Shown here: piece after piece, positions 51,294-62,892 of the stretch | Layout of the letters: each line of letters opens with the position of its first letter | How positions within the stretch are numbered: the first letter of the stretch is position 1 | NCBI RefSeq assembly: GCF_023016155.1 | Contig: NZ_JALKBG010000003.1 | Coordinates: forward strand, 248,001-312,000 | DNA length: 64,000 nucleotides | Source: Aliiroseovarius sp. F20344 | GTDB lineage: Bacteria > Pseudomonadota > Alphaproteobacteria > Rhodobacterales > Rhodobacteraceae | Reading direction: 5' to 3' | Made by a program: the position numbers and the translations under genes | The notes under the pieces: generated by a model | Database searches by the model: none | The model's input: the letters and a program-made list of their open reading frames with translations, nothing else | What the model was told of the DNA's origin: nothing

Positions 51294-52250
51294 CTACGAC
51301 GCTCCCAGCGAACGAGGCAACACCCCGGCTTGGAGGGGCGACAATGTCTGCTCTGACAATTGGTCCCAAAGGCTGTTCAGCGTGTCCTTGCTGTTCTTTG
51401 GATCACGGTAAATGCGGATCTCAAGATCCGTAGAAAGGCGATCGTCCACAACCGTCAGCATTCCCTCTTCGATTTCCGTCTGGCACAGGCTTAGGGGCAA
51501 CCAACCCATGCCGAACCCCTCAAGAATCATCGCTTTAACGCTGTTGGCCAAGGCGTTTTGGTTCACAACGAACACTTTGCGCGGACTAACGATCTGTTCG
51601 ACGACAAACTCCTGAACCGACCGCAACGCCGAAACCGCGCCGTAAGACAAAAGCGGGATGGCCTCTTTCGCATCTTCCCGGAAGGAGAATTCTGGCCCAC
51701 CGCTCGGCTTGCACCGGGACACTTGCACAAACCGATCATGCGCCAAAGTCATGTGTTCGAAGTTGGCCACTTCCAATGGGCCGAGATAGTCCATCGAGGG
51801 ATGCCAATAGGTCAAAAACGCATCGCAATATCGTTGCTGCAATGCGCTGACAAACTGATCCGCCGCCCAAGAGGTTGAGTTCAGATCGGATTCCATTCCA
51901 CCTTCTGTCACCAAAGGCGCAATCAGGTGCTTATAGTGCGTCATGTAAAGCGATTGCGATGCCGCGAAGCGGATGACGTTCTCTTTGGCGGCGTCAATGG
52001 TCTGACAACGCTCAATGGTTTCCTCATAAGTGCGCAACATGATGCGCGCCTGAGACAGAAACACATCCCCCGCCGGCGTCAACGTCAGCGGCAGAGTTTC
52101 ACGATTGATCAGCCGAACACCGATATCATTCTCAAGAGCACGAATGCGTCGCGAAAAAGCAGGCTGACTGACATTACGTTCTTCGGCTGCGCGCGAGAAA
52201 TTCCTGCACGCAACCAACGCTTCGAAGTCTTTCAACCAAACTACATCCAA
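51294..52250 (-). CDS. LysR family transcriptional regulator
   Basis: A 318-residue LysR regulator. The N-terminal winged HTH (FEALVACRNFSRAAEERNVS, then PAFSRRIRALENDIGVRLIN) is followed by a substrate-binding-type effector domain. It begins 14 bases after the stop of the peptide-transporter ATPase gene, so it is probably co-transcribed with the transporter and may control it. The HTH is preceded by MDVVWLKDFEAL, a form common in HypT-like regulators, but I do not assign that name. Confidence 0.9.
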   Translation of the reverse strand: MDVVWLKDFEALVACRNFSRAAEERNVSQPAFSRRIRALENDIGVRLINRETLPLTLTPAGDVFLSQARIMLRTYEETIERCQTIDAAKENVIRFAASQSLYMTHYKHLIAPLVTEGGMESDLNSTSWAADQFVSALQQRYCDAFLTYWHPSMDYLGPLEVANFEHMTLAHDRFVQVSRCKPSGGPEFSFREDAKEAIPLLSYGAVSALRSVQEFVVEQIVSPRKVFVVNQNALANSVKAMILEGFGMGWLPLSLCQTEIEEGMLTVVDDRLSTDLEIRIYRDPKNSKDTLNSLWDQLSEQTLSPLQAGVLPRSLGAS

Positions 52251-52264
52251 CGGATCAATCCGCC

Positions 52265-53311
52265 CTAGAGGCCAGGCGCATCCGCATCCAATCGCCCTTC
52301 TTCAAGGGCATGACAGGCAACTGTGCTGCCGTCTGGTTGGTGAATGGCGCGTGGCTTTTCACTTTTGCATCTGTCATTCGCAAAGATGCAGCGGCTTTGG
52401 AAGGGGCAACCTTGCGGCAGATTGATCGGCGTCGGTATCTCGCCCTTCAGGCGGATATGGTTCGGTCGATCATCCTTCAGCTGCGGCACAGCGGACAGCA
52501 GGGCCTTAGTATAGGGATGTTTTGGATTCGAAAACAGTGTTGCAGTATCGGCAACTTCGCAAACCGTCCCAAGATACAGAACCGCAACCCGTGTGCCGAA
52601 ATGTTCAACTACGCTAAGATCGTGAGTGATGAACAAATAAGTCAGCCCGCGGCTTTCCTTCGCTTCCAGCATCAGGTTCAGAACCTGCGCCTGAATAGAC
52701 ACGTCCAATGCGCTGATTGGCTCATCGGCGATGATGAACTCGGGATCGACGGTCAATGCTCGTGCGATGGCAATACGCTGACGCTGTCCACCGGAAAACT
52801 CGTGCGGGTAGCGCTTGATCCAAGTGGGATCTACGCCCACGGACATCATCACTTCGGTTACCTTGTCGCGCACTTCTGCAGCCGAGAACTTCGGATTGTG
52901 ATGGCGCACGGGCTCTTCGAGCGCTTGCAGAATGGTCATACGCGGGTTCAGAGACGCATACGGGTTCTGAAAAATCATCTGGATCTTTTTGCGCAAGGGC
53001 TGAATCTCACCACGCGAAAGATCATCGATGCGCTGACCTTCATAGTAAATCTCGCCAGCACTGGGGGTCAAAAGCCCCGCCACCAGCCGAGCGACTGTCG
53101 ACTTGCCACAGCCACTTTCGCCAACGACGCACAAAGCTTCGCCGCGATTAACATCCAGCGTGACATTGTTTACCGCATGAACCGAGCGTGTTTCGCGCGT
53201 GATCCGTCCACCTTTGAACTTCACAGTCTCTAGAAAGCCCTGATCAAGATCGAACCGCTTCTCAAGTCCTTTGATTTCAAGAAGGGGGGATTGTACTGCC
53301 ATATCCTTCAT
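52265..53311 (-). CDS. Peptide/nickel-type ABC transporter ATP-binding protein (DppF/OppF-like)
   Basis: A 348-residue ATPase with Walker A GESGCGKST, signature FSGGQRQRIAIARAL, Walker B FIIADEPISALD and the C-terminal oligopeptide-transporter extension with the cluster-type cysteines (GCPFQSRCIFANDRC; VACHALEEG). It overlaps the second ATPase gene by ATGA. Together they power uptake of di- or oligopeptides, or another large solute. Confidence 0.93.
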   Translation of the reverse strand: MKDMAVQSPLLEIKGLEKRFDLDQGFLETVKFKGGRITRETRSVHAVNNVTLDVNRGEALCVVGESGCGKSTVARLVAGLLTPSAGEIYYEGQRIDDLSRGEIQPLRKKIQMIFQNPYASLNPRMTILQALEEPVRHHNPKFSAAEVRDKVTEVMMSVGVDPTWIKRYPHEFSGGQRQRIAIARALTVDPEFIIADEPISALDVSIQAQVLNLMLEAKESRGLTYLFITHDLSVVEHFGTRVAVLYLGTVCEVADTATLFSNPKHPYTKALLSAVPQLKDDRPNHIRLKGEIPTPINLPQGCPFQSRCIFANDRCKSEKPRAIHQPDGSTVACHALEEGRLDADAPGL

Positions 53312-54303
53312 GCCTTGGCCTCCCGACGGGCGTCATTCGATTGCAGGCGCTGAACCTCGTGGCAGGCGACCTCGACCTCACCAAAATGCGAAATCTCGGG
53401 AATACGCGTGCGACATAAATCCGTTGCGTATTCACAGCGCGGGTTGAATGGGCATCCTTGAGGGATGTTCGTCAACGACGGCATATTGCCAGGGATCTGC
53501 TTCAACCTATGCCCAGGCAGCGTCTGCTGCGGAAGCGCGTTGATCAAACCTTGCGTGTAAGGATGCTGCGGATCATTGATGATCTCGCGCGTGCGACCAG
53601 CCTCAATAATACGGCCCGCATACATAACCAAAGTTCGTTCGGTCATCTGGCTTACCACACCAAGGTCGTGCGTGATCAGGATCAAACCCACTTGATTGGA
53701 CTGGCATAGCTCGAGCAGCAGTTCCATGATGTCAGCCTGAATGGTCACATCCAATGCTGTGGTCGGCTCATCCGCGATGATAAGCTGTGGATCTAGCAAA
53801 AGCGCAATTGCAATGATGATCCGCTGGCGCATCCCGCCCGAAAGCTCGTGCGGGTATTGGTCCAAACGCTCTTCGGGTGAAGGAATATAGACTTCACGCA
53901 GCTTCACAATGGCAATCTTGCGCGCTTCTTCACGCGACAACTTTCTGTGCGCCATAAGCGTTTCGATCATTTGCTGCCCGATGGTCAGAACCGGGTTCAA
54001 TGTCACCATTGGGTCCTGAAAGATCATCGCCATGCGGTTGCCGCGCATGTTGCGAAGCTGCTTGTCATTCATGCTGACAACATCTTCACCTTCGAACATG
54101 ATCTCGCCGTGGTCGATATAACCCGGACGGCTGAGAAGGTTCATCAAAGCGAATCCGGTGATAGATTTGCCAGCACCGCTTTCACCAACGATGCCAAGGC
54201 GTTCACCCTTCGCAAGGTCAAACGAAATGCCATTCAAAGCGGTAACCGTATTTTCGCGCATCGCAAATTTTACGGTCAGGTCACGGACGGAAAGTAGGCT
54301 CAT
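53308..54303 (-). CDS. Peptide-type ABC transporter ATP-binding protein (DppD/OppD-like)
   Basis: A 331-residue ATPase with Walker A GESGAGKS, signature LSGGMRQRIIIAIAL, Walker B LIIADEPTTALD and the C-terminal cysteine-rich tail (GCPFNPRCEYATDLCRTR). It sits between the DppC-like permease gene (four bases upstream) and the DppF-like gene, the usual dpp/opp order. Confidence 0.93.
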   Translation of the reverse strand: MSLLSVRDLTVKFAMRENTVTALNGISFDLAKGERLGIVGESGAGKSITGFALMNLLSRPGYIDHGEIMFEGEDVVSMNDKQLRNMRGNRMAMIFQDPMVTLNPVLTIGQQMIETLMAHRKLSREEARKIAIVKLREVYIPSPEERLDQYPHELSGGMRQRIIIAIALLLDPQLIIADEPTTALDVTIQADIMELLLELCQSNQVGLILITHDLGVVSQMTERTLVMYAGRIIEAGRTREIINDPQHPYTQGLINALPQQTLPGHRLKQIPGNMPSLTNIPQGCPFNPRCEYATDLCRTRIPEISHFGEVEVACHEVQRLQSNDARREAKA

Positions 54304-54307
54304 CTCG

Positions 54308-55258
54308 TCACCCCTTGTAAAGTTTCGGGTTCAGGACATCGCGCATCCAATCGCCCAACAGATTGATAACCAGAACCAGTACCACAAGAACAATTCCGGG
54401 AATGGCGGTGATCCACCAGCTGCCCGAGAAAATGTAGTCAAAGCCCGATGAAATCAGCGACCCCAGCGATGGTTGGCTGGGTGGCATACCAAGTCCAAGG
54501 AAGCTCAGCGATGCCTCGGAAATGATTGCGTTGGCCACCTGCACAGTCGAGATCACGAAGATCGGCGAAAGCGAGTTTGGTAGGATGTGGCGCACCATGA
54601 TGCGCCCCGGACCAAAGCCGAGCACACGGGCACTGTCCACATATTCTTTCTTCTTCTCTGCCAGAACGGTCGCACGAACTGTCCGCGCATATTGCGGCCA
54701 CTCTGCCACGCCGATCACGGCAATTAGAAAGTAAACCGCGTATTGGTTGAAGGTCTCAGACCCAAACATAGCCTGCGTGACTGCCAAAAAGATGATCGCA
54801 ACCATCAGGGTCGAAAAGCTAAGCTGAATGTCAGCCAGACGCATCAAAAGGCTATCAACGCGCCCGCCCACATAGCCTGCGATCAGACCAATTGAGATCC
54901 CCAGGAAGGCCTGCAATGCCACGGCACAAATACCGATCAGAAGAGACAGGCGGGTACCGTAAAGAATTGTCGACCACAAGTCGCGACCTTGGTCGTCGGT
55001 GCCCAACGAAAACTCAGGCAAAGCTCCTGACACCCAGAACGGGGGGTACTCGGAATTCATGATGTCGATCGATGCCGGATCATACGGATCATAAGGCGCA
55101 ATCAACGGTGCGAAAAAAGCCGACACTGCGATGATCAGGAAGACCGCCATGCTGAAAATGGCCACAGGGTTCTTGCGGAAGCTGTAACCCATGTTCGAGT
55201 TCCAGATCTTCGACCAACGCGACGGCTCGGTGCGGGGGTTCACGGTTTCGGTGCTCAT
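54308..55258 (-). CDS. Peptide-type ABC transporter permease (DppC-like)
   Basis: A 316-residue permease: cytoplasmic N-terminus, first helix near residues 33-52, the SLGTDDQGRDLWSTILYGTR segment typical of DppC/OppC, and the ATPase-coupling EAA loop around DSARVLGFGPGRIMVRHILP. About six helices in total. It overlaps the DppB-like gene by ATGA. Confidence 0.93.
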   Translation of the reverse strand: MSTETVNPRTEPSRWSKIWNSNMGYSFRKNPVAIFSMAVFLIIAVSAFFAPLIAPYDPYDPASIDIMNSEYPPFWVSGALPEFSLGTDDQGRDLWSTILYGTRLSLLIGICAVALQAFLGISIGLIAGYVGGRVDSLLMRLADIQLSFSTLMVAIIFLAVTQAMFGSETFNQYAVYFLIAVIGVAEWPQYARTVRATVLAEKKKEYVDSARVLGFGPGRIMVRHILPNSLSPIFVISTVQVANAIISEASLSFLGLGMPPSQPSLGSLISSGFDYIFSGSWWITAIPGIVLVVLVLVINLLGDWMRDVLNPKLYKG

Positions 55259-56235
55259 GCGCCCATCCTCGCGATGTTCACGGTTGGGTTCACCAAACCA
55301 TAGATCAGATCAACAATCGTGTTGGTTACGACGAAGATAAATCCCACGACGATCAGGTAAGCCACGATCAAGGGCGTATCGACGCGATTCACGGCCTCAA
55401 GGAACATGAAGCCCATACCCGGCCACTGGAACACAGTCTCGGTCAGAATGGTGTAGGCCACCATGGTACCGATCTGCACACCGCCCACGGTGATGACAGG
55501 CAGCAGTGTGTTTTTCAGGGCGTGCAGGAAATAAATGCGACGGGGATTGATCCCCTTCGCTTTGGCGAATTTCACGTATTCCGATTGCAGCACTTCCATC
55601 ATTTCTGAGCGGATCAGCCGGATGAAAAGCGGTAGCATGATCGACGCTAGTGCAAATGACGGTAGAATGATGTGCATCCAGCCATCTGCTGTTGCAAAAT
55701 TGGTTTCCCAGTATCCGAAGACAGGCACAGTATCGCCACGCCCATAAGACGGGAACCATCCATATTCGACTGAGAAGACATAGATCATCATTATCGCCGT
55801 GAGGAAGACCGGGATCGAAATCCCAATGATCGAAAGCCCCATAATTATGCGGCTCAAAATCGAGTCCGGCTTGATCGCCGTATACACACCCAGCGGGACC
55901 GACAGGCCGATGATAATAATGGTTGCGCCCATCACAAGCTCAAGTGTGGCAGGCAGCTTCTTTAGGATCACGTCCAGCGCTGGTTCCTTAAAGAAATACG
56001 AGGTTCCCAGATCGCCTTGAAGAGCATTACCAGCAAAGCGCAGATACTGAGTCATGAAGCTGTCGTTCAGCCCCAATTCATCCCGCAATTGCTGTCGGGT
56101 TTCCTCAGATACGGATTGTCCGACCAGCTCGCGTAGAGGGTCGCCCAGATTGCCCTGGATGGCAAAGCCGATCACCGAGATGACAAACATCACTGCAATC
56201 GCCTGAAATACTCGTTTCACGAGATAGGCAAACAT
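55255..56235 (-). CDS. Peptide-type ABC transporter permease (DppB-like)
   Basis: A 326-residue permease with the DppB N-terminus (MFAYLVKRVFQAIAVMFVIS), a helix, the periplasmic segment RQQLRDELGLNDSFMTQYLR, and the coupling loop YVKFAKAKGINPRRIYFLHA. About six helices. It follows the binding-protein gene after a hairpin that probably lowers permease expression. Confidence 0.93.
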   Translation of the reverse strand: MFAYLVKRVFQAIAVMFVISVIGFAIQGNLGDPLRELVGQSVSEETRQQLRDELGLNDSFMTQYLRFAGNALQGDLGTSYFFKEPALDVILKKLPATLELVMGATIIIIGLSVPLGVYTAIKPDSILSRIIMGLSIIGISIPVFLTAIMMIYVFSVEYGWFPSYGRGDTVPVFGYWETNFATADGWMHIILPSFALASIMLPLFIRLIRSEMMEVLQSEYVKFAKAKGINPRRIYFLHALKNTLLPVITVGGVQIGTMVAYTILTETVFQWPGMGFMFLEAVNRVDTPLIVAYLIVVGFIFVVTNTIVDLIYGLVNPTVNIARMGA

Positions 56236-56338
56236 CGTTTTGACCTTTGTAGACGTGTCTTATTTTGCGCGCTGCCTGATGTCAGGTGGCTGGCTGGTCT
56301 GCAAGACCAAAGCGATCCGTGCGTGCAAGCAAATAAAT

Positions 56339-56366
56339 CCGGGCCGACACTAGGTAGCCGGCCCGG
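56339..56366 (-). terminator. Attenuator hairpin between binding-protein and permease genes
   Basis: An eight-base GC-only inverted repeat (CCGGGCCG / CGGCCCGG) with a 12-base loop lies about ten bases after the binding-protein stop on the minus strand, followed by ATTTATTTGC. It resembles the partial terminators found after periplasmic binding-protein genes, which keep that protein in excess over the membrane subunits. Confidence 0.7.
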
Positions 56367-56377
56367 GGAGGATCCCA

Positions 56378-57934
56378 TTACTTGACGACGAGGTCGCCGA
56401 AGTACGGGAAGTTCAGTGCGTTTACGATGTCAGCCGAGTTCATGTTCGACTTCGATCCCCAAGCAAGGTTCTGCCAGTGCAGCGGTATGAACGCTGCTTC
56501 TTCGTACAGGATACCTTCCAGCTTCTGCAGTTGCTCTGCACGTTTAGCCGGATCGGTTTCGCTGTTCGAAGCATTCATCAGGTCATCCGCCATCGAGTTA
56601 CAGTAAGCACCCGAGTTGTACTGACCGTTGCCGGTAGCTTCATCCGGGCAAGCCGACAGGAACTGGTGGAAGTTTGCCGAATCTTCGGTATCTGCATGCC
56701 AGCCGATCATCATCATGTCTGCAGCGCGCTCGTCGAACTTGGGCCAGTACTGGGCTTTCGGCATGGTCTGCAGGTCAACTTTAATGTTGATCTGCGACAG
56801 CATCGACGCAACTGCCTGTGCGATCTTGTCGTCGTTCACATAGCGGTTGTTCGGAGCCATCATGGTGATCGAGAAGCCATCAGCATAACCTGCTTCAGCC
56901 ATCAGAGCCTTCGCTTTTTCCAGATCGAAACGCGGCGTGATTGCTGGGTCGTGACCCAGGTAGCCAGCCGGCGATGCCTGTGCACCTACGGTGCCGAAGC
57001 CACGCATGATGCGATCAACGATACCAGCGTTGTTCACAGCATAGTCGATTGCCAGACGCACTTTCGGGTCCTTGAAGGCCTCGACGCGGTTCTGGTTCAT
57101 CTGGAAGGTGATGATGCGAGTGCCGGCCATTGTGATCAGGTCAACACCGTCAGCATCGCCAACGCGTTTCAGATCGGTCGGCGGAACCGGCGCGATGAAG
57201 TCAACGTCGCCCGACAGAAGCGCGGCCACACGGGTCGGGTCTTCTTTAATCGGCGTCAGGATGATCTTGTCGACGTTGCCTGCTGTTTCAGTGTCCCAGT
57301 AATCGCCGAAACGATCAAAGACCACTTTCACACCCTGCTCACGCTCGGACACAACGAACGGGCCAGTACCCGAGATGTTGCGCGATGCAAAGCTGTCACC
57401 GTGCTTCACGATTTCCGACTTGTCTTTGCCGTCATCGGTCGTGCCGGTGTAGTACGCGCTGTCCATCGGGAAGATGTACGTCGCGGTGTGCAGCACCAGC
57501 GGATAAGGCTCGGCTGTTTTCAGGTCGAAGGTCATGTCGTCGACAACTTCAACATCCGTGAAAGGTGCGAAGATGCCTTTGAAGTCGTCACTGGCCTTCA
57601 GACGGTCAAACGTCCAGTCCACGTCTTTTGCAGTCAGCATGTTGCCGGAGTGGAATTTCACACCGTTCTTCAGCTTGAAACGCATGGTGGTGTCGTCGAT
57701 CTGTTCCCAGCTTTCGGCCAGACGGGCTTCGAACTGCAGATCTTTGGTCCAGCGTACCAGCGGGTCAAAGACCATATGCGACAGCTGAAGCGTGCCGCCA
57801 GAAAGCTGTTCATGCGGGTCAAGCGAGACCGGGTCGGCGTCATAAGCAACGCGCACGGTGGTTTCGGCATAAGCTGCCGATGCCAACGTCGCCACTGCGG
57901 CGGCCGCCGCAAGGCTACGGACAATCTTTGTCAT
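56378..57934 (-). CDS. Peptide-type ABC transporter substrate-binding protein (DppA-like, SBP family 5)
   Basis: A 518-residue periplasmic binding protein. The signal peptide (MTKIVRSLAAAAAVATLASA, cleaved near AYA) precedes TTVRVAYDADPVSLDPHEQL and the family-5 stretch MRFKLKNGVKFHSGNMLTAK. The ligand may be a peptide, but family members also bind opines, nickel complexes and glutathione. It is the first gene of a complete five-gene transporter operon ending in a LysR gene. Strong codon bias suggests high expression. Confidence 0.93.
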   Translation of the reverse strand: MTKIVRSLAAAAAVATLASAAYAETTVRVAYDADPVSLDPHEQLSGGTLQLSHMVFDPLVRWTKDLQFEARLAESWEQIDDTTMRFKLKNGVKFHSGNMLTAKDVDWTFDRLKASDDFKGIFAPFTDVEVVDDMTFDLKTAEPYPLVLHTATYIFPMDSAYYTGTTDDGKDKSEIVKHGDSFASRNISGTGPFVVSEREQGVKVVFDRFGDYWDTETAGNVDKIILTPIKEDPTRVAALLSGDVDFIAPVPPTDLKRVGDADGVDLITMAGTRIITFQMNQNRVEAFKDPKVRLAIDYAVNNAGIVDRIMRGFGTVGAQASPAGYLGHDPAITPRFDLEKAKALMAEAGYADGFSITMMAPNNRYVNDDKIAQAVASMLSQINIKVDLQTMPKAQYWPKFDERAADMMMIGWHADTEDSANFHQFLSACPDEATGNGQYNSGAYCNSMADDLMNASNSETDPAKRAEQLQKLEGILYEEAAFIPLHWQNLAWGSKSNMNSADIVNALNFPYFGDLVVK

Positions 57935-58086
57935 GGATTTACTCCCCTGTGGTTGTGCTCAAAACGCTAGTCTCAGGCCCACGGGTGCGCAAATGCCTAT
58001 ATCGTATAAGGTATGCAAAGGGCGCATGACGCACTTGCAGTATGCATCAGCCCCGCCCAAAAGAAGGCGGAACTGCTTGATATCAA
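57935..58086. promoter_or_regulatory. Promoter region of the peptide transporter operon, with an inverted repeat
   Basis: This 150-base gap follows gyrB and precedes the binding-protein gene on the minus strand. It has an inverted repeat TATA-TCG-TATA at 57998-58008, flanked by CC and AGG, about 65 bases upstream of the start; this could be a regulator's operator. A CCGCC/GGCGG hairpin near 58052-58069 may help terminate gyrB. Both are tentative. Confidence 0.35.
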
Positions 58087-60716
<2,630 letters not shown>

Positions 60717-61337
60717 TTACACAAACAGGATCGCTATGCCGACCAGTAGTAGCAACGCTCCAGCGGCGTAATTCATCCTCTTCAAAGCGTGTTCAGAAGA
60801 CAGCAATGCGCGTGCGCGATCCACGAAGAACGCCAGTATTAGGTTGCCCACCAAAGGCACAACGAAGGAAGCCAATGCAATCGCCAGGATGTCAGGTCCG
60901 GTCAGCGCTGAAAGATCAAAGAAGCCCGGCAAAACCCCCATGTAGAAGAGGATGGCTTTTGGGTTTGACAGGATCACGATCAGCCCGGCCACAAAACCCG
61001 CCAACATGCCTGGTCGCGTCAAGCGACTGTCGCCAGTCACTTTATGCCCGGCTGACCGAATTATGGTCACGCCCAGCCACAAAAAGAACAACGCGGCGAC
61101 GATGCGCAGGACGAACATGCCTCCCTCAACGCTTGACGCCACCCAGCCCATGCCCAGCGCCGCCAAAACGGACCAGAAGATGTCACCCACGGCGACACCC
61201 AGTGTCAAAGGCCAGGCCTGCTTGAAACCGCCAGATAACACACGTGCAACCAAGGCCACCCAAACGGGGCCGGGCGTTAAGAAGAGAATGAACAGGCCAA
61301 AGATATAAAACCCAAGCTCGGACGCTGTGATCGTCAT
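60717..61337 (-). CDS. LysE/RhtB family exporter
   Basis: A 206-residue membrane protein with about six helices. The N-terminal LFLTPGPVWVALVARVLSGG matches the LysE/RhtB conserved segment (usually PGP followed by a helix with small residues), and GMLAGFVAGLIVILSNPKAI matches the central loop with NPKA. It would export an amino acid or related small molecule. It overlaps the VOC gene by ATGA (61334-61337), as part of a recF-linked operon. Confidence 0.9.
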   Translation of the reverse strand: MTITASELGFYIFGLFILFLTPGPVWVALVARVLSGGFKQAWPLTLGVAVGDIFWSVLAALGMGWVASSVEGGMFVLRIVAALFFLWLGVTIIRSAGHKVTGDSRLTRPGMLAGFVAGLIVILSNPKAILFYMGVLPGFFDLSALTGPDILAIALASFVVPLVGNLILAFFVDRARALLSSEHALKRMNYAAGALLLLVGIAILFV

Positions 61338-61750
61338 GTCAGATGGCCGTCTTCATCCAGCTCCCAATAGGGGTTCATGGCATATTCCCAGACATGGCCA
61401 TCTGGATCAGCGAAGTAGCCCGAATACCCGCCCCAGAAGATCTTGTCAGGCCGGGTGACAACCGTGCCACCTGCGGCAATCGCAGCCTCATAAGCTGCGT
61501 CCACTTCAGCCTCGGTTGGAAAATTCTGGCCCAGTGTCATGGCGCCCGTTCCAAGCGCCTCGACCGGGCGGTTCATATCCTCGGCCAATCCTTCAAGCGT
61601 GTAGAACCCGAACTTCATGCCGTTCATGTCGTAAAAGGCCACCTTGTCCAGCACGCTGGACGGTTCCCAACCAATGGAGCCGTAAAACGCAACGGCGCGC
61701 TCCAAATCCTTTACACCCAATGTGATAAGCGTCACGCGATTGGTCTTCAT
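61334..61750 (-). CDS. VOC family protein (glyoxalase/bleomycin-resistance fold)
   Basis: A 138-residue protein of the vicinal-oxygen-chelate fold: the N-terminal repeat with VTLITLGVKDLERAVAFYGS and the C-terminal FADPDGHVWEYAMNPYW, whose glutamate is a typical metal ligand. The first-repeat metal histidine is not evident (TLGVKD instead of a His-containing strand), so metal binding is uncertain. It is coupled to recF (ATGA) and to the LysE gene (ATGA). Function unknown. Confidence 0.88.
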   Translation of the reverse strand: MKTNRVTLITLGVKDLERAVAFYGSIGWEPSSVLDKVAFYDMNGMKFGFYTLEGLAEDMNRPVEALGTGAMTLGQNFPTEAEVDAAYEAAIAAGGTVVTRPDKIFWGGYSGYFADPDGHVWEYAMNPYWELDEDGHLT

Positions 61751-62856
61751 GGCTGCACCTCATGTATTTCTGAAATTCCGTTGGTCTCTTTGACCTCGAA
61801 ATGCGCCGCACGCGCGCCCAACTCGTCGAACAGCTCCGGCCCCGTTCCGGTCATAAATGCCTGCGCGCCCAGCGCGCAGATTTCATCATAAAGTGCGGCA
61901 CGGCGGCGTGCGTCCAAATGGGCTGCTACTTCGTCTAATAGCAAGATGGGCGGCGCACCAAAATCACGCGCCAAAGCCCGCCCGTTGGCAAGGATCAGCG
62001 AAACCAGCAGAGCCTTCTGTTCACCCGTCGAACAATCGCGCGCGGGCACTCCTTTCGCTGCATAAACAGCTGCAAGATCGGACCGATGCGGCCCCACAAG
62101 GGTGCGCCCCGCCAGCAAATCACGTGGCCGACTTTCCGCAAAATCATCCGCCAATGCGTCTTGTTCTTCTGATAGATCCGCACCTTCTGGCTGCACCAAT
62201 GAAAGCTCTGCTGTGGGAAAGGCGGTTTCAGCCTCGGCCTGAGCAGCTAACAGTTGCTCCAACGCACGCTTTCTGTTGGCAATGATTGCCACCCCAGCCT
62301 GCGCCATCTGCGCTTCCAATGCAGCATACCAATGCCCGTCCCGTTGCCCGTCTTTTAGCAATCGGTTCCGTTCTCGCATGGCTTTTTCATAAGTCAGAAC
62401 AGCATCTGCGTGACCCGGCTCGAAACTCATTGTCATACGATCCAGAAAACGACGACGTCCTTCTGCCCCCTCGACCCACAAACGGTCCATGACAGGCACT
62501 AGCCACACAATGCGCGCGATGCGCCCCAAGGCCACTTGCGCGGCGGCCTTTCCGTCAATTCGAACTTGTCGGGATGATCCAGCCTCAAGCCAAGTCTCGA
62601 CCTCGTGCACCTGATGCAGACTTTGAAGCACAGCCGAGATTTTCCAGCCGACAGCTTCTGGCTTTCGGATCATCTCATCCAACGCCGCACGTCGTAGCCC
62701 ACGCCCGGGCGAAAGCATCGAAATAGCTTCAAGGATGTTCGTCTTACCGGCCCCGTTCTGCCCATGAAGCACAACAGGCCGACCATCCAACGACAGGCGT
62801 GCCAGTTTGTGACTGCGAAAATGGCTGAGTGTCAGCTCGCGAAGGGCGAGTGTCAT
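61747..62856 (-). CDS. recF: DNA replication and repair protein RecF
   Basis: A 369-residue SMC-like ATPase. Walker A is HGQNGAGKTNILEAISMLSP with LSPGRGLRRA following; LVGPHRSDL and the C-terminal signature CSTGEQKALLVSLILA and Walker B ILLLDEVAAHLD are present. It loads RecA at gapped DNA with RecO and RecR. It follows dnaN by 36 bases, the classic dnaN-recF order. Confidence 0.97.
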   Translation of the reverse strand: MTLALRELTLSHFRSHKLARLSLDGRPVVLHGQNGAGKTNILEAISMLSPGRGLRRAALDEMIRKPEAVGWKISAVLQSLHQVHEVETWLEAGSSRQVRIDGKAAAQVALGRIARIVWLVPVMDRLWVEGAEGRRRFLDRMTMSFEPGHADAVLTYEKAMRERNRLLKDGQRDGHWYAALEAQMAQAGVAIIANRKRALEQLLAAQAEAETAFPTAELSLVQPEGADLSEEQDALADDFAESRPRDLLAGRTLVGPHRSDLAAVYAAKGVPARDCSTGEQKALLVSLILANGRALARDFGAPPILLLDEVAAHLDARRRAALYDEICALGAQAFMTGTGPELFDELGARAAHFEVKETNGISEIHEVQP

Positions 62857-62892
62857 CGCGCCCTCCTTCTCAGCGGTTCAGTGCGTGACAGG

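Noticed and set aside
56477..57970. A 497-residue open frame antisense to the DppA-like gene, and similar long antisense frames (47140-48474, 3297-4565, 1258-2286).
   Set aside because: They mirror real genes in GC-rich DNA with strong third-position bias; their translations are low-complexity, Arg/His-rich and match no family, while the opposite strand encodes clear family members.
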